Made by a program: the position numbers and the translations under genes | Notes under the pieces: model-generated | What the model was told of the DNA's origin: nothing | Seen by the model: only the letters and a program-made list of their open reading frames with translations | The model's database searches: none | Part shown: in pieces, positions 36,752 to 45,108 of the stretch | How the letters are laid out: every line of letters starts with the position of its first letter | How positions within the stretch are numbered: position 1 is the first letter of the stretch | Origin: Flavobacterium palustre | GTDB taxonomy: Bacteria > Bacteroidota > Bacteroidia > Flavobacteriales > Flavobacteriaceae | Length of the DNA: 64,000 nucleotides | Reading direction: 5' to 3' | NCBI RefSeq assembly: GCF_014639535.1 | Contig: NZ_BMGA01000001.1 | Location: 620,001-684,000 of the forward strand

Positions 36752-37441
36752 ATGTCCTTTAAAGTAATTGCCTTCGATGCCGATGATACCTTATTTGTTA
36801 ATGAAACCTATTTTTCAGAAACAGAAGAAAAATTTTGCGAATTAATGAGTGACTATCTGTCCCAGCAAGGTCTTTCGCAAGAGCTTTTCAGGATAGAGAT
36901 TGCTAATTTAAAAATTTATGGCTACGGCATTAAGGCCTACATTCTTTCGATGATTGAGGCAGCAATGACTATTTCTAACAATACGATTTCGGTTGAAGTT
37001 ATCGAAAAAATAATACAGTACGGCAAAGAACTGCTTGAAAAACCTATAGTGCTTTTAGACGGTGTTGAAGAAACTCTGGCAGCTTTACATGGAAAATACA
37101 AATTAGTTGTAGCTACCAAAGGCGATTTACTGGACCAAAGACGCAAATTGCATAACTCCGGATTGGGAAAATATTTCCACCATATCGAAGTGATGTCCGA
37201 TAAACAGGAACAGGATTACCTGGATTTAATTAAACGTTTAGAAATCCAGCCTTCTGAATTCTTTATGATTGGAAATTCTTTAAAATCCGATGTTTTACCG
37301 GTATTAGCTATTGGCGGGCATGCCGCTCATGTACCGTTTCATACCACTTGGGCACATGAAAAAATTGATCATGAAGTGAAACACCAAAACTTTAGTACTA
37401 TTGAAAAAATTACTGATATTTTAAAAAAAATAGAACATTAA
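36752..37441 (+). CDS. HAD family hydrolase
   Basis: A 229-residue haloacid-dehalogenase-like phosphatase. Motif I is FDADDTLF (nucleophile Asp9, acid Asp11), motif II Thr is in LVVATKG, motif III Lys is in LLDQRRKLHNSG, and motif IV is FMIGNSLKSDVLPVLAIGG. The cap domain is helical (subfamily IA-like). It would dephosphorylate a small metabolite; the substrate is not evident. Confidence 0.88.
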   Translation: MSFKVIAFDADDTLFVNETYFSETEEKFCELMSDYLSQQGLSQELFRIEIANLKIYGYGIKAYILSMIEAAMTISNNTISVEVIEKIIQYGKELLEKPIVLLDGVEETLAALHGKYKLVVATKGDLLDQRRKLHNSGLGKYFHHIEVMSDKQEQDYLDLIKRLEIQPSEFFMIGNSLKSDVLPVLAIGGHAAHVPFHTTWAHEKIDHEVKHQNFSTIEKITDILKKIEH

Positions 37442-37474
37442 AAAATCTGGAATGGTTTTTGAAAGTAAAAACTC

Positions 37475-38977
37475 ATGAAAAAATCATTCCTTTTTTTATT
37501 CCTGTTTTGCTCCTCTGTACTGTTTAGTCAAACAGTACTCACCTCTTATACTATTAGTTTAAACAATCCTAAAGGAAATGATAAAGAATCAAATTTTGAG
37601 CGCCTAAGATCACTAGATCAAATCGTTGTCTCTGCCACATCTAATTACTCCAAAAAAAACAATCAAATTCTGCATGTTGAAAATGAAAATACCCACGAAG
37701 TATTTGTTTTTATAAAGGACAGCGAGAAAATTACGATTCTAAAATACAATCGTGCCTTATTTTTAAATAGTAAATATGTATTTCCGCTACAAAATTTAGA
37801 AGACGTACAATTAACCGGATGTAGTTTTAGCAAAAATGGAAATCCAAACCTTTATCTATCGCCTAATTTACCTAGCAATAAAGCTTCATTAGCTTTCATT
37901 TTAACCTTAAAATTTGATTTAGAAAATAAAACGCATACACTTTACAGCACTAAACTACCTCCTACCGATGTTGTTGTAACAACTTTCCAAATGAATAATT
38001 CCTTTCATATTTTGGCACAGCATCGCATTATGCAGGCATTGATTGTCTACAGTTTTGAGGAACCTAAAGTCGCTAAGAAAGTTTTTGATTTATCCTCTTT
38101 TACTTTTGAGAATAAAAATGGTAAAATGCAAAACTTTAATAACCTTACAAATGCTTATCCAATTGAAAAAATGGACGTTAATGACTATAATATTTTGGAT
38201 AAAACGGCTCAGAAAAGTAAAATTTACATCCAGGATAATCACATTATCCTCACCTTAGATTACACCCCTAAAAATACGCAGGCATTTGATCTTAATTTGG
38301 AAAATGGTCATTTAACTGAAAAGAACTTCCCCCAATCTGTTCTTCAGGATGCAAAGAAAAAGAGTAATTCCTTTTATCACCTCGGAAAACTGTATCAGAT
38401 TAATGCAAGCGAATCAGAACTCACTTTGGAAATAAAAGATTTTAACTCGGGCCAAATTCTAAAAAAGAATAGTGTTTTAAACGAAAGTGATCAAGACTTT
38501 AACAACATTCCCCTTTTCATTCAAAAAGATTCCCGAAAACCGAAAGACATTAAAAAACCAAAACAATTTTTACAGCATCTGAACGATTTAGATGTAGGAG
38601 TGACCGTTTATAATGCTAAAAGAAATACTTATATTTCTATAGGCGGAATTCCAATGACAGAAGATAGAGGAAAACTTATTCAGTCTAATAGGTTTCATAA
38701 CAGTTTCCTTGATGACGAGTTTTCTGATATAGATTTCCCGGCAATTTATCATTTTAAATATGCTTATTTTGAGGGTATTCTGAATCAAAACCTGGAGCTT
38801 GTTGTCCGTAATCAATCGCCACTTGCACTTGATAAACTGTCTTATTTTTTAAGTAAAAACAAAAAAATAGTTTTAAGCAACAGCTTTAAACTTAAAGACT
38901 ATTATGTTTTAGGCTATTATGATGCAAAAGCAAAAAAATATGTGATGCGAAAATTCACAGATGGTTTTGATTTCTAA
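37475..38977 (+). CDS. Secreted protein of unknown function
   Basis: A 500-residue protein with a Sec signal peptide (MKKSFLFLFLFCSSVLFSQ). The remainder is mostly beta-strand with repeated blocks of the type LNLENGHLTEKNF and FNSGQILKKNSVL, suggesting a propeller or large beta-sandwich. There are no catalytic motifs, lipobox or T9SS sorting domain. It starts 33 bases after the HAD gene, so the two may be co-transcribed. No family is recognised. Confidence 0.6.
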   Translation: MKKSFLFLFLFCSSVLFSQTVLTSYTISLNNPKGNDKESNFERLRSLDQIVVSATSNYSKKNNQILHVENENTHEVFVFIKDSEKITILKYNRALFLNSKYVFPLQNLEDVQLTGCSFSKNGNPNLYLSPNLPSNKASLAFILTLKFDLENKTHTLYSTKLPPTDVVVTTFQMNNSFHILAQHRIMQALIVYSFEEPKVAKKVFDLSSFTFENKNGKMQNFNNLTNAYPIEKMDVNDYNILDKTAQKSKIYIQDNHIILTLDYTPKNTQAFDLNLENGHLTEKNFPQSVLQDAKKKSNSFYHLGKLYQINASESELTLEIKDFNSGQILKKNSVLNESDQDFNNIPLFIQKDSRKPKDIKKPKQFLQHLNDLDVGVTVYNAKRNTYISIGGIPMTEDRGKLIQSNRFHNSFLDDEFSDIDFPAIYHFKYAYFEGILNQNLELVVRNQSPLALDKLSYFLSKNKKIVLSNSFKLKDYYVLGYYDAKAKKYVMRKFTDGFDF

Positions 38978-39118
38978 AAAAGCATCATTTTATTTTAGTT
39001 TTGAAAGACACAGAATAAATTAAAACTACTGTTAAATAAAAATCAAATTGGGTTTTACCGCTTATTTTTATACGCTTTTTAGTAACTTTACCTTACGTTT
39101 AACAAAAAACTTACGATT

Positions 39119-39637
39119 ATGTTGTCAAAAAATATAGAAACTGCATTAAACAAACAAATCCGCATTGAAGCGGAATCTTCACAGACTTATTTATCAATGG
39201 CTTGTTGGGCAGAAGTAAATGGATTGGAAGGAATTGCTCAATTTATGTACGCCCAATCTGACGAAGAACGCGCTCACATGCTGAAACTAATTAAATATGT
39301 GAATGAACGCGGCGGTCATGCACAAATTACCGATTTGAAGGCTCCAAAAACTACTTATACTACCTTTAAAGAAATGTTTGAAGCTTTGTACCAACACGAA
39401 ATTTTCGTTTCTGATTCCATTAACGAATTGGTTCATATTACTTTTTCTGAAAAAGATTATGCAACACATAATTTCTTACAATGGTATGTGTCTGAGCAAA
39501 TTGAAGAAGAAGCAACAGCAAAAACTATTTTAGATAAAATCAACCTGATTGGGGACGACAAAGGAGGATTGTACTTATTTGATCGTGATATTCAGCAATT
39601 AACAGTAACAAGTTCTGTTGCTATAAACCCAAAATAA
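39119..39637 (+). CDS. ftnA: Non-haem ferritin
   Basis: A 172-residue FtnA-type ferritin. The ferroxidase ligands Glu17, Glu50 and His53 (QSDEERAHMLKL) are in place, with further acidic positions in QHEIFVSDSINEL and YVSEQIEEEATA. It stores iron as ferrihydrite in a 24-mer cage. The neighbouring small Lys/Cys-rich gene has its own promoter. Confidence 0.95.
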   Translation: MLSKNIETALNKQIRIEAESSQTYLSMACWAEVNGLEGIAQFMYAQSDEERAHMLKLIKYVNERGGHAQITDLKAPKTTYTTFKEMFEALYQHEIFVSDSINELVHITFSEKDYATHNFLQWYVSEQIEEEATAKTILDKINLIGDDKGGLYLFDRDIQQLTVTSSVAINPK

Positions 39638-39684
39638 AAACGTTAAATTTTATTTAGAATATATAAAAATAACATTTTTCTTTT

Positions 39685-39692
39685 TATATTTG
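39685..39692 (+). promoter_or_regulatory. -7 box of the Lys/Cys-rich mini-gene
   Basis: TATATTTG matches TAnnTTTG 25 bases before the GTG at 39718. A start site near 39700 would leave a leader too short for any earlier start, which supports the GTG start. Confidence 0.6.
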
Positions 39693-39717
39693 CCTCAGTT
39701 TTAAAGCAAAAGCAAAG

Positions 39718-39903
39718 GTGAGCAAGAAGGATAAAGAGAAAGACAAGAAAAGCAAGAAGAAAGACAAAAAGAAAAAAGAAGCTCTTAATGTCATCAAGAA
39801 AGTAGAAAACTGTAAATCTTCCTGTTGTGAAAAATTCAAAAAATCAGAAAACAAACGTTGTAAACGTTGTCCTATGTATGATTTGATTCAAAAAGTAGCC
39901 TAA
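39718..39903 (+). CDS. Lys-rich mini-protein with a Cys cluster, GTG start
   Basis: A 61-residue protein starting at GTG. No ATG lies upstream in frame, and the promoter leaves no room for one. Residues 1-22 are almost all Lys, Asp and Glu (KKDKEKDKKSKKKDKKKK). Residues 29-53 hold five Cys in CKSSCCEKF and RCKRCPMYDL, a likely metal site or disulfide core. It follows ferritin but has its own promoter and terminator. No family is recognised; metal binding is inference. Confidence 0.7.
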   Translation: MSKKDKEKDKKSKKKDKKKKEALNVIKKVENCKSSCCEKFKKSENKRCKRCPMYDLIQKVA

Positions 39904-39914
39904 TTTTATATATA

Positions 39915-39949
39915 AAAACCCATCGAGCAATTGATGGGTTTTCTGTTTT
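39915..39949 (+). terminator. Intrinsic terminator of the mini-gene
   Basis: A perfect 10-bp stem (39915-39924 with 39933-39942) with an 8-nt loop, then T-rich sequence. Confidence 0.83.
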
Positions 39950-39978
39950 TAATAACCAGCTGCACCCTGATGATCATA

Positions 39979-40019
39979 AAAAAAATCGCTTACTATTTTA
40001 AATAATAAGCGATTTTTTT
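39979..40019 (-). terminator. Intrinsic terminator of olsF
   Basis: A perfect 14-bp stem (39979-39992 with 40006-40019), whose arms are A- and T-rich at the ends, lies 17 bases beyond the olsF stop on the minus strand. Confidence 0.83.
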
Positions 40020-40036
40020 GTCTGTAACGAGAGCAA

Positions 40037-41842
40037 CTACAACTCTCCTTTTTCATTAAGTTTCCGTTCCAGTTCAGCCTGAAATTCTTCCATAACCGGC
40101 TTCATGGTACTTTCGGGAATATCAGCAATTCTAATATACATTAATCCATCTACAGCATTATTGAATAATGGATCAACATTAAAAGCAACCACTTTTGCAT
40201 TTTGCTTGATATACTTTTTAATCAATACCGGCAAACGCAAAATACCCGGCTCTAATTCGTCAATAATTTTATCAAATTTATTCAAATCAGCTTCTGTTTC
40301 ATTAAAAATGAAATCTTTGTCGGCATCTTTCAGTTTTACTTTATATGCTTTCTTTGGATGAATGTATTGCGCAATATAAGGATCGTAATAGTTTGATTTC
40401 ATGAATTCAATCATCAGTGATTTTGAAAAATCAGAGAATTGATTGCTAATACTCACACCTCCAATAAGGTATTTGTGCTCCGGAAAACGCAATGTAGTAT
40501 GGATAATTCCTTTCCAAAGCAGGAATAATGGCATTGGTTTTTGCTGGTATTCTTTGATAATGAAAGCACGCCCCATCTCGATAGATTGGTGCATCGTTTC
40601 AAACAATTCCGGTTCAAAACGGAAGAGTTCGTTCAGATAAAAACCTTCTATTCCATGCTTAGGATAAATTTCTGAACCCAATCCCATTCTATAAGCACCT
40701 GCAATTTTTTTTGCTTCATCATCCCATAAAAAAAGATGATGGTAATATTGATCAAATTTGTCTAAATCTATAGATTCATTGGTTCCCTCTCCTACTTCTC
40801 TAAAAGTAATTTCGCGCAAGCGACCTATTTCATGTAAAATACTCGGGATTTTGTTAGCCTGCGTAAAGAAAACTTCATAGTTCTTACTTTGCAACAATCG
40901 GCAATCAGTATCTCTCAAAGAATTTACTTCTGAAATAATTTTTTCACCATTAGCAGGTGTTGCAATTTCTTTAGGATTTCGGGTAATTTTTAAATTAGGT
41001 GTTGTAATTAATTTGCTTTCTTTTTCAAAAGGATTCGCCAGCATATAGGTTTTCTTTCTCAGGAATTCCGAATAAGCTTCAATACTTTCGTATTCATTTT
41101 GTTCAGCTACTGAAATAGGTTTTCCAATACGAACTTTAATCACACGGTTTTTTTGACTAAATAATTCCGAAGGCAATTTAGCCGTACGCAAAGTCCCACT
41201 AATTTTAGAAAGAATGTAAAAAAGACGACTGTTTTTGGCGTGGAAATAAATCGGTACAACAGGAACCTGTGCTTTTCTGATTACTTTAATAGCACCTTCT
41301 TCCCAGGGTTTGTCAACAACAAGTTGTCCGTCTTTGTAACTGGAAACTTCTCCGGCCGGAAACATTCCAAGCGGTTTTCCATCACTTAAATGACGCAATG
41401 TTTCTTTGATTCCTAAAACACTGGATTTGGCATCCTTATGATTTTCAAAAGGATTTACCGGCATGATATATTGCTTTAAAGGCGCAATTCGATGCAATAA
41501 AAAATTAGCAATAATCTTGAAATTAGGCTCTCTTTCGAGCATTAATTTCAACAACAAAATCCCATCTATTCCTCCCAGCGGATGATTAGAAATGGTAATA
41601 TAAGCTCCGTCTTTAGGCAAACGTTTGTAATCTTCTTCAGGAATTTCAAATTTTATTTGCAAGTCATCAACAATTCCATTTAAGAAATCAATTTCTTTTA
41701 AATGTTTGTTGCGATTATACACTTTATTTAAAGTAGAAATCTTCAGCACTTTCATTAATAGCCAACCTGAAAAAGTCCCCAAGGCTCCGTATTTCTCAAC
41801 ATTGATTGCTTTTGCAACTTCTTTGGCGGTAACTAAACCCAT
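40037..41842 (-). CDS. olsF: Bifunctional aminolipid acyltransferase OlsF
   Basis: A 601-residue protein of two fused parts. Residues about 60-280 are a PlsC-like O-acyltransferase; its catalytic motif reads NHPLGGIDG (His87, Asp93), a variant with one extra residue between His and Asp, and FPAGEVSSY is the phosphate-binding block. Residues about 310-560 are a GNAT-like N-acyltransferase of the OlsB/hemolysin type (REITFREVGEG, AGAYRMGLGSEI). This order matches OlsF, which makes ornithine lipids in F. johnsoniae, and the GlsBA pair that makes glycine lipids in Bacteroides. It acts at the inner membrane. Confidence 0.87.
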   Translation of the reverse strand: MGLVTAKEVAKAINVEKYGALGTFSGWLLMKVLKISTLNKVYNRNKHLKEIDFLNGIVDDLQIKFEIPEEDYKRLPKDGAYITISNHPLGGIDGILLLKLMLEREPNFKIIANFLLHRIAPLKQYIMPVNPFENHKDAKSSVLGIKETLRHLSDGKPLGMFPAGEVSSYKDGQLVVDKPWEEGAIKVIRKAQVPVVPIYFHAKNSRLFYILSKISGTLRTAKLPSELFSQKNRVIKVRIGKPISVAEQNEYESIEAYSEFLRKKTYMLANPFEKESKLITTPNLKITRNPKEIATPANGEKIISEVNSLRDTDCRLLQSKNYEVFFTQANKIPSILHEIGRLREITFREVGEGTNESIDLDKFDQYYHHLFLWDDEAKKIAGAYRMGLGSEIYPKHGIEGFYLNELFRFEPELFETMHQSIEMGRAFIIKEYQQKPMPLFLLWKGIIHTTLRFPEHKYLIGGVSISNQFSDFSKSLMIEFMKSNYYDPYIAQYIHPKKAYKVKLKDADKDFIFNETEADLNKFDKIIDELEPGILRLPVLIKKYIKQNAKVVAFNVDPLFNNAVDGLMYIRIADIPESTMKPVMEEFQAELERKLNEKGEL

Positions 41843-41954
41843 TTATTTTTTTATTTTTTTGAGAGAAAAACAAAGATAGAAAAAAACTCCATTATCCGAC
41901 TATGAGCCTAATTTGATTTTAAAGTTTTTATAGTCCGGCCGATATATTTTTTAG

Positions 41955-41962
41955 TATTTTTG
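41955..41962 (+). promoter_or_regulatory. -7 box of the exonuclease III gene
   Basis: TATTTTTG (TAnnTTTG) lies 22 bases before the ATG at 41984. Confidence 0.55.
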
Positions 41963-41983
41963 GGAATCAAAAAAAGAAAATAA

Positions 41984-42748
41984 ATGAGAATTGTATCTTA
42001 TAATGTCAATGGAATTCGGGCGGCAATTTCAAAAGGATTTATCAATTGGTTAGAACAGGCAAAACCCGATGTGGTTTGTCTTCAGGAAATTAAAGCCACA
42101 CCGGATCAACTTCCGTTAATGGATTTTGAAATGGCAGGATATCCTTATCATTATTGGTTTCCGGCTACAAAAAAAGGCTACAGCGGTGTTGCTATTTTAT
42201 CAAAAACAAAACCTAAAAATGTAATTTATGGCACAGGAATTGAGCACATGGACTTCGAAGGACGAAATGTTCGTGTTGATTTTGATGATTTCTCAGTTAT
42301 GAGCCTTTATTTGCCATCAGGGACTAATATTGAAAGACTCAACCATAAGTTTCAGTTTATGGATGATTTTCAAAATTATATCAATGATTTGAAAAAGGAA
42401 ATTCCAAATCTTATCATTTGTGGTGATTACAACATTTGTCACGAAGCCATAGATATTCATGACCCAATTAGAAATGCAAAAGTCTCCGGTTTTCTTCCCG
42501 AAGAACGTGCCTGGCTGGATGCTTTTCTTAAAAATGGATTTATTGACAGTTTCCGGTTTTTAAACAAAGAACCCGGCAATTATTCCTGGTGGACAGTACG
42601 TGTAAAAACTGCCAGAACAGATAATAAAGGCTGGCGTATTGATTATTGTTTGGTTAGCGAACCTTTGAAAGACCGAATTAAAAAAGCACTTATTTTGCCC
42701 GAAGCAAAACATTCTGACCATTGTCCCGTTCTTGTAGATATAGAATAA
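41984..42748 (+). CDS. xth: Exodeoxyribonuclease III / AP endonuclease
   Basis: A 254-residue XthA-family enzyme. Motifs: N-terminal SYNVNGIRAAISKG, metal-binding Glu in CLQEIK, catalytic GDYNICHEAIDIHDP, WWTVR substrate-contact block and C-terminal HSDHCPVLVDI. It cuts at abasic sites and trims damaged 3' ends in base-excision repair. It has its own promoter. Confidence 0.95.
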   Translation: MRIVSYNVNGIRAAISKGFINWLEQAKPDVVCLQEIKATPDQLPLMDFEMAGYPYHYWFPATKKGYSGVAILSKTKPKNVIYGTGIEHMDFEGRNVRVDFDDFSVMSLYLPSGTNIERLNHKFQFMDDFQNYINDLKKEIPNLIICGDYNICHEAIDIHDPIRNAKVSGFLPEERAWLDAFLKNGFIDSFRFLNKEPGNYSWWTVRVKTARTDNKGWRIDYCLVSEPLKDRIKKALILPEAKHSDHCPVLVDIE

Positions 42749-42816
42749 ATTAATACCAATTGCAATATCAATGACAATGTCAAAAAACAATTAGGTTCCA
42801 ATAAAATTAAATAAAA

Positions 42817-43758
42817 ATGATAAAAAAAATTTCCTTAGGCTTGTTAGTTTTAGCGCTTTCAACCTCTTGTGTTTCTAAAAAAATCTACACCGATTTAGAA
42901 AACAAATACACCGATTTAAAGAAAGAAAACAGAAGTTTATCGGATGAAAATGAGGCGCTTTTGAAAGATAAAAATCAATTGGAATTAGAGCGTGATGCTT
43001 TGAAAAACGATTTGGCGAAATTGAAATCCGAACGTGATAAATTAACCACCGATCAAAAAGCATTAAACGAAAAAATAGCCCGTTTGCAGGATTCTTACAA
43101 TGCTTTGGAAAAAAACAGCAACGATGCTTTGCAATCTAACTTGAAAAAGAATCGTGATTTATTAGCAGAATTGGAAGCCAAACAAAAAGCGCTGTCTATT
43201 GAACAGGAACGCTTAAGCAAAAGTGCACAACGCCTGAAAGAATTAGAAGACATGATTGCGGCTAAAGAAGCTACGATGCGAAAACTAAAAGAAACCTTAT
43301 CCAAAGCCTTAAACGGTTTCGAAGGCAAAGGTTTGACAGTAGAACAAAAAAACGGAAAAGTATATGTCTCTATGGAGAACAAATTGCTTTTTAATTCCGG
43401 TAGTTGGGCAGTGAGTTCAGAAGGTAAAAAAGCAGTAGTTGAATTAGGAAAAGTACTAGCTGACAATCCGGATATTGCCGTACTTATTGAAGGTCATACC
43501 GATAACGATCCTTATGGCGGTTCAGGACCAATTGCTGATAACTGGGATTTATCAACTAAAAGAGCCACTGCAATTGTGGGGATTTTGAGCGAAAACAAAG
43601 GAATCGACAAAAAGAATTTGACTGCCGCCGGAAGAGGGGAATTTTCGCCTTTGGCTACTAATGAAACGGCTGACGGAAAAGCGAAGAATCGCAGAATCGA
43701 GATTATTTTAACACCAAGGTTAGACGAAATTGCCGAGATGTTGAACGAAATCAATTAG
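42817..43758 (+). CDS. OmpA-like lipoprotein with coiled coil
   Basis: A 313-residue lipoprotein (MIKKISLGLLVLALSTSCVSKK, acylated Cys18). A long coiled coil (about 25-165, dense in Lys/Glu/Leu heptads) is followed by an OmpA C-terminal peptidoglycan-binding domain (about 185-305). The domain contains IEGHTDNDPYGG, DLSTKRATAIVGIL, AAGRGEFSPLATNETADGKA and KNRRIEIIL. It probably tethers the outer membrane to peptidoglycan across the periplasm. A strong terminator follows. Confidence 0.92.
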   Translation: MIKKISLGLLVLALSTSCVSKKIYTDLENKYTDLKKENRSLSDENEALLKDKNQLELERDALKNDLAKLKSERDKLTTDQKALNEKIARLQDSYNALEKNSNDALQSNLKKNRDLLAELEAKQKALSIEQERLSKSAQRLKELEDMIAAKEATMRKLKETLSKALNGFEGKGLTVEQKNGKVYVSMENKLLFNSGSWAVSSEGKKAVVELGKVLADNPDIAVLIEGHTDNDPYGGSGPIADNWDLSTKRATAIVGILSENKGIDKKNLTAAGRGEFSPLATNETADGKAKNRRIEIILTPRLDEIAEMLNEIN

Positions 43759-43779
43759 AGATTTATTAAAATAAAAGCT

Positions 43780-43814
43780 AAAAAGGTTCGAAGTACTGCT
43801 TCGAACCTTTTTTT
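43780..43814. terminator. Intrinsic terminator
   Basis: A perfect 14-bp stem (43780-43793 with 43799-43812) with a 5-nt loop and flanking A/T runs. It follows the OmpA-like gene. Confidence 0.9.
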
Positions 43815-43859
43815 GTTAAAAATATAAAAAGGGCAATCGTAATCAGAATAACTAATTTT

Positions 43860-43867
43860 TATATTTG
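43860..43867 (+). promoter_or_regulatory. -7 box of the aldo/keto reductase gene
   Basis: TATATTTG lies 46 bases before the ATG at 43913. Confidence 0.5.
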
Positions 43868-43912
43868 TTTTCAATTAACTTAGTCCCTTAGAAACTTAGC
43901 ATCTAAAAAAAA

Positions 43913-44950
43913 ATGATATACACAAACTTACCTGATACGAATATAAAAGTGAGCAAAATATGTTTGGGAACAATGACTTTTGGCGAACAAAACACAGAAG
44001 CCGATGGTCATGCCCAAATGGATTATGCTCTGGAAAAAGGAGTTAATTTTTTTGACACCGCCGAGATGTATTCGGTACCGGCGCGTCAGGCAACTTATGG
44101 AAGTACCGAAAAAATTATCGGAACCTGGTTTAAAAAATCAGGAAAAAGAGAGGAGATTGTTTTGGCTTCAAAAATTGCCGGACCTAATCCAAACTTTGGT
44201 TACATGCGTGAAAAGAATGATTTTTCGCCTGCCAGCATCAAATACGCTTTAGATAAGAGTTTGCAGCGTTTACAAACGGATTATATCGATTTGTACCAAT
44301 TGCACTGGCCGGAGCGAAAAACCAATTTCTTTGGGCAACGCGGTTTTAAAGTTCAGGATGATGTTTGGGAAGACAACATCCGATTGGTGCTGGAAACTTT
44401 AGAAGGATTCATCAAAGAAGGGAAAATCAAACACATCGGACTTTCGAATGAAACACCCTGGGGAATCATGCGTTTTCTGGAAGAAAGTAAATACAAACAT
44501 TTGCCAAAAATTAAAACGGTTCAAAATCCGTATTCTTTACTAAACCGCCTTTTTGAAGGAGGTTCAGCCGAAATCTGCATGAGAGAAAATGTAGGTTTAC
44601 TGGCTTATTCTCCATTGGCTTTTGGAGTTTTGTCCGGAAAATTTTTAACCGGATTTGATCATCCTAATGCCCGAATCAGACTCTTTCCTCAATTTTCAAG
44701 ATATAATAGTGCCGAATGTACTGAGGCAACTAAATCCTATAGCCAGATTGCAAAAAAACACGGCATTTCATTAGCACAAATGGCTCTGGCTTTTGTAAAC
44801 CAACAGGCATTTGTAAGCAGTAATATTATTGGAGCGACTAATTTGGCACAACTGAAAGAAAACATCACTTCAATTGATGTGGTTTTATCAGAGGAGATTA
44901 TCAACGAAATCAATGCCGTTCATGCTGTAATTCCTGATCCGGCACCTTAA
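43913..44950 (+). CDS. NADP(H)-dependent aldo/keto reductase, Tas-like
   Basis: A 345-residue TIM-barrel AKR. The catalytic tetrad is visible: Asp and Tyr in FFDTAEMYSV, Lys in VLASKIAG, and His in LYQLHWPER. The NADP-binding end is in AFVSSNIIGATNLAQLKENI. The length and sequence style match E. coli Tas and Mg2+-regulated KCH-beta-like AKRs. The aldehyde or ketone substrate is unknown. Confidence 0.9.
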   Translation: MIYTNLPDTNIKVSKICLGTMTFGEQNTEADGHAQMDYALEKGVNFFDTAEMYSVPARQATYGSTEKIIGTWFKKSGKREEIVLASKIAGPNPNFGYMREKNDFSPASIKYALDKSLQRLQTDYIDLYQLHWPERKTNFFGQRGFKVQDDVWEDNIRLVLETLEGFIKEGKIKHIGLSNETPWGIMRFLEESKYKHLPKIKTVQNPYSLLNRLFEGGSAEICMRENVGLLAYSPLAFGVLSGKFLTGFDHPNARIRLFPQFSRYNSAECTEATKSYSQIAKKHGISLAQMALAFVNQQAFVSSNIIGATNLAQLKENITSIDVVLSEEIINEINAVHAVIPDPAP

Positions 44951-44956
44951 TTTTTT

Positions 44957-45073
44957 AACCACAAAGGGCACCAAGTCTTTACGCAAAGACACACCAATTT
45001 TTTAAACAAACCATTAAGAAATTAAGATTGTTAAGAAAAACTCTTCTTCATAAACTTAATTTCTTAATGGTTT
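44957..45073. repeat. Two repeat blocks between the AKR and the transglycosylase
   Basis: A perfect 19-bp inverted repeat (45008-45026 with 45055-45073) has arms reading AAACCATTAAGAAATTAAG, with ATTAAG written twice; it may also terminate both converging genes. Left of it, AACCACAAAGGGCACCAAG (44957-44975) is close to the words of the repeat after sufD. Confidence 0.7.
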
Positions 45074-45108
45074 ATTTTATCAAATTTTTTGAATGTTTCA
45101 AACAAAAA

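Noticed and set aside
43913-44950. Potassium channel beta subunit
   Set aside because: AKR proteins of this group resemble channel beta subunits, but the catalytic tetrad is complete and no channel gene is nearby.
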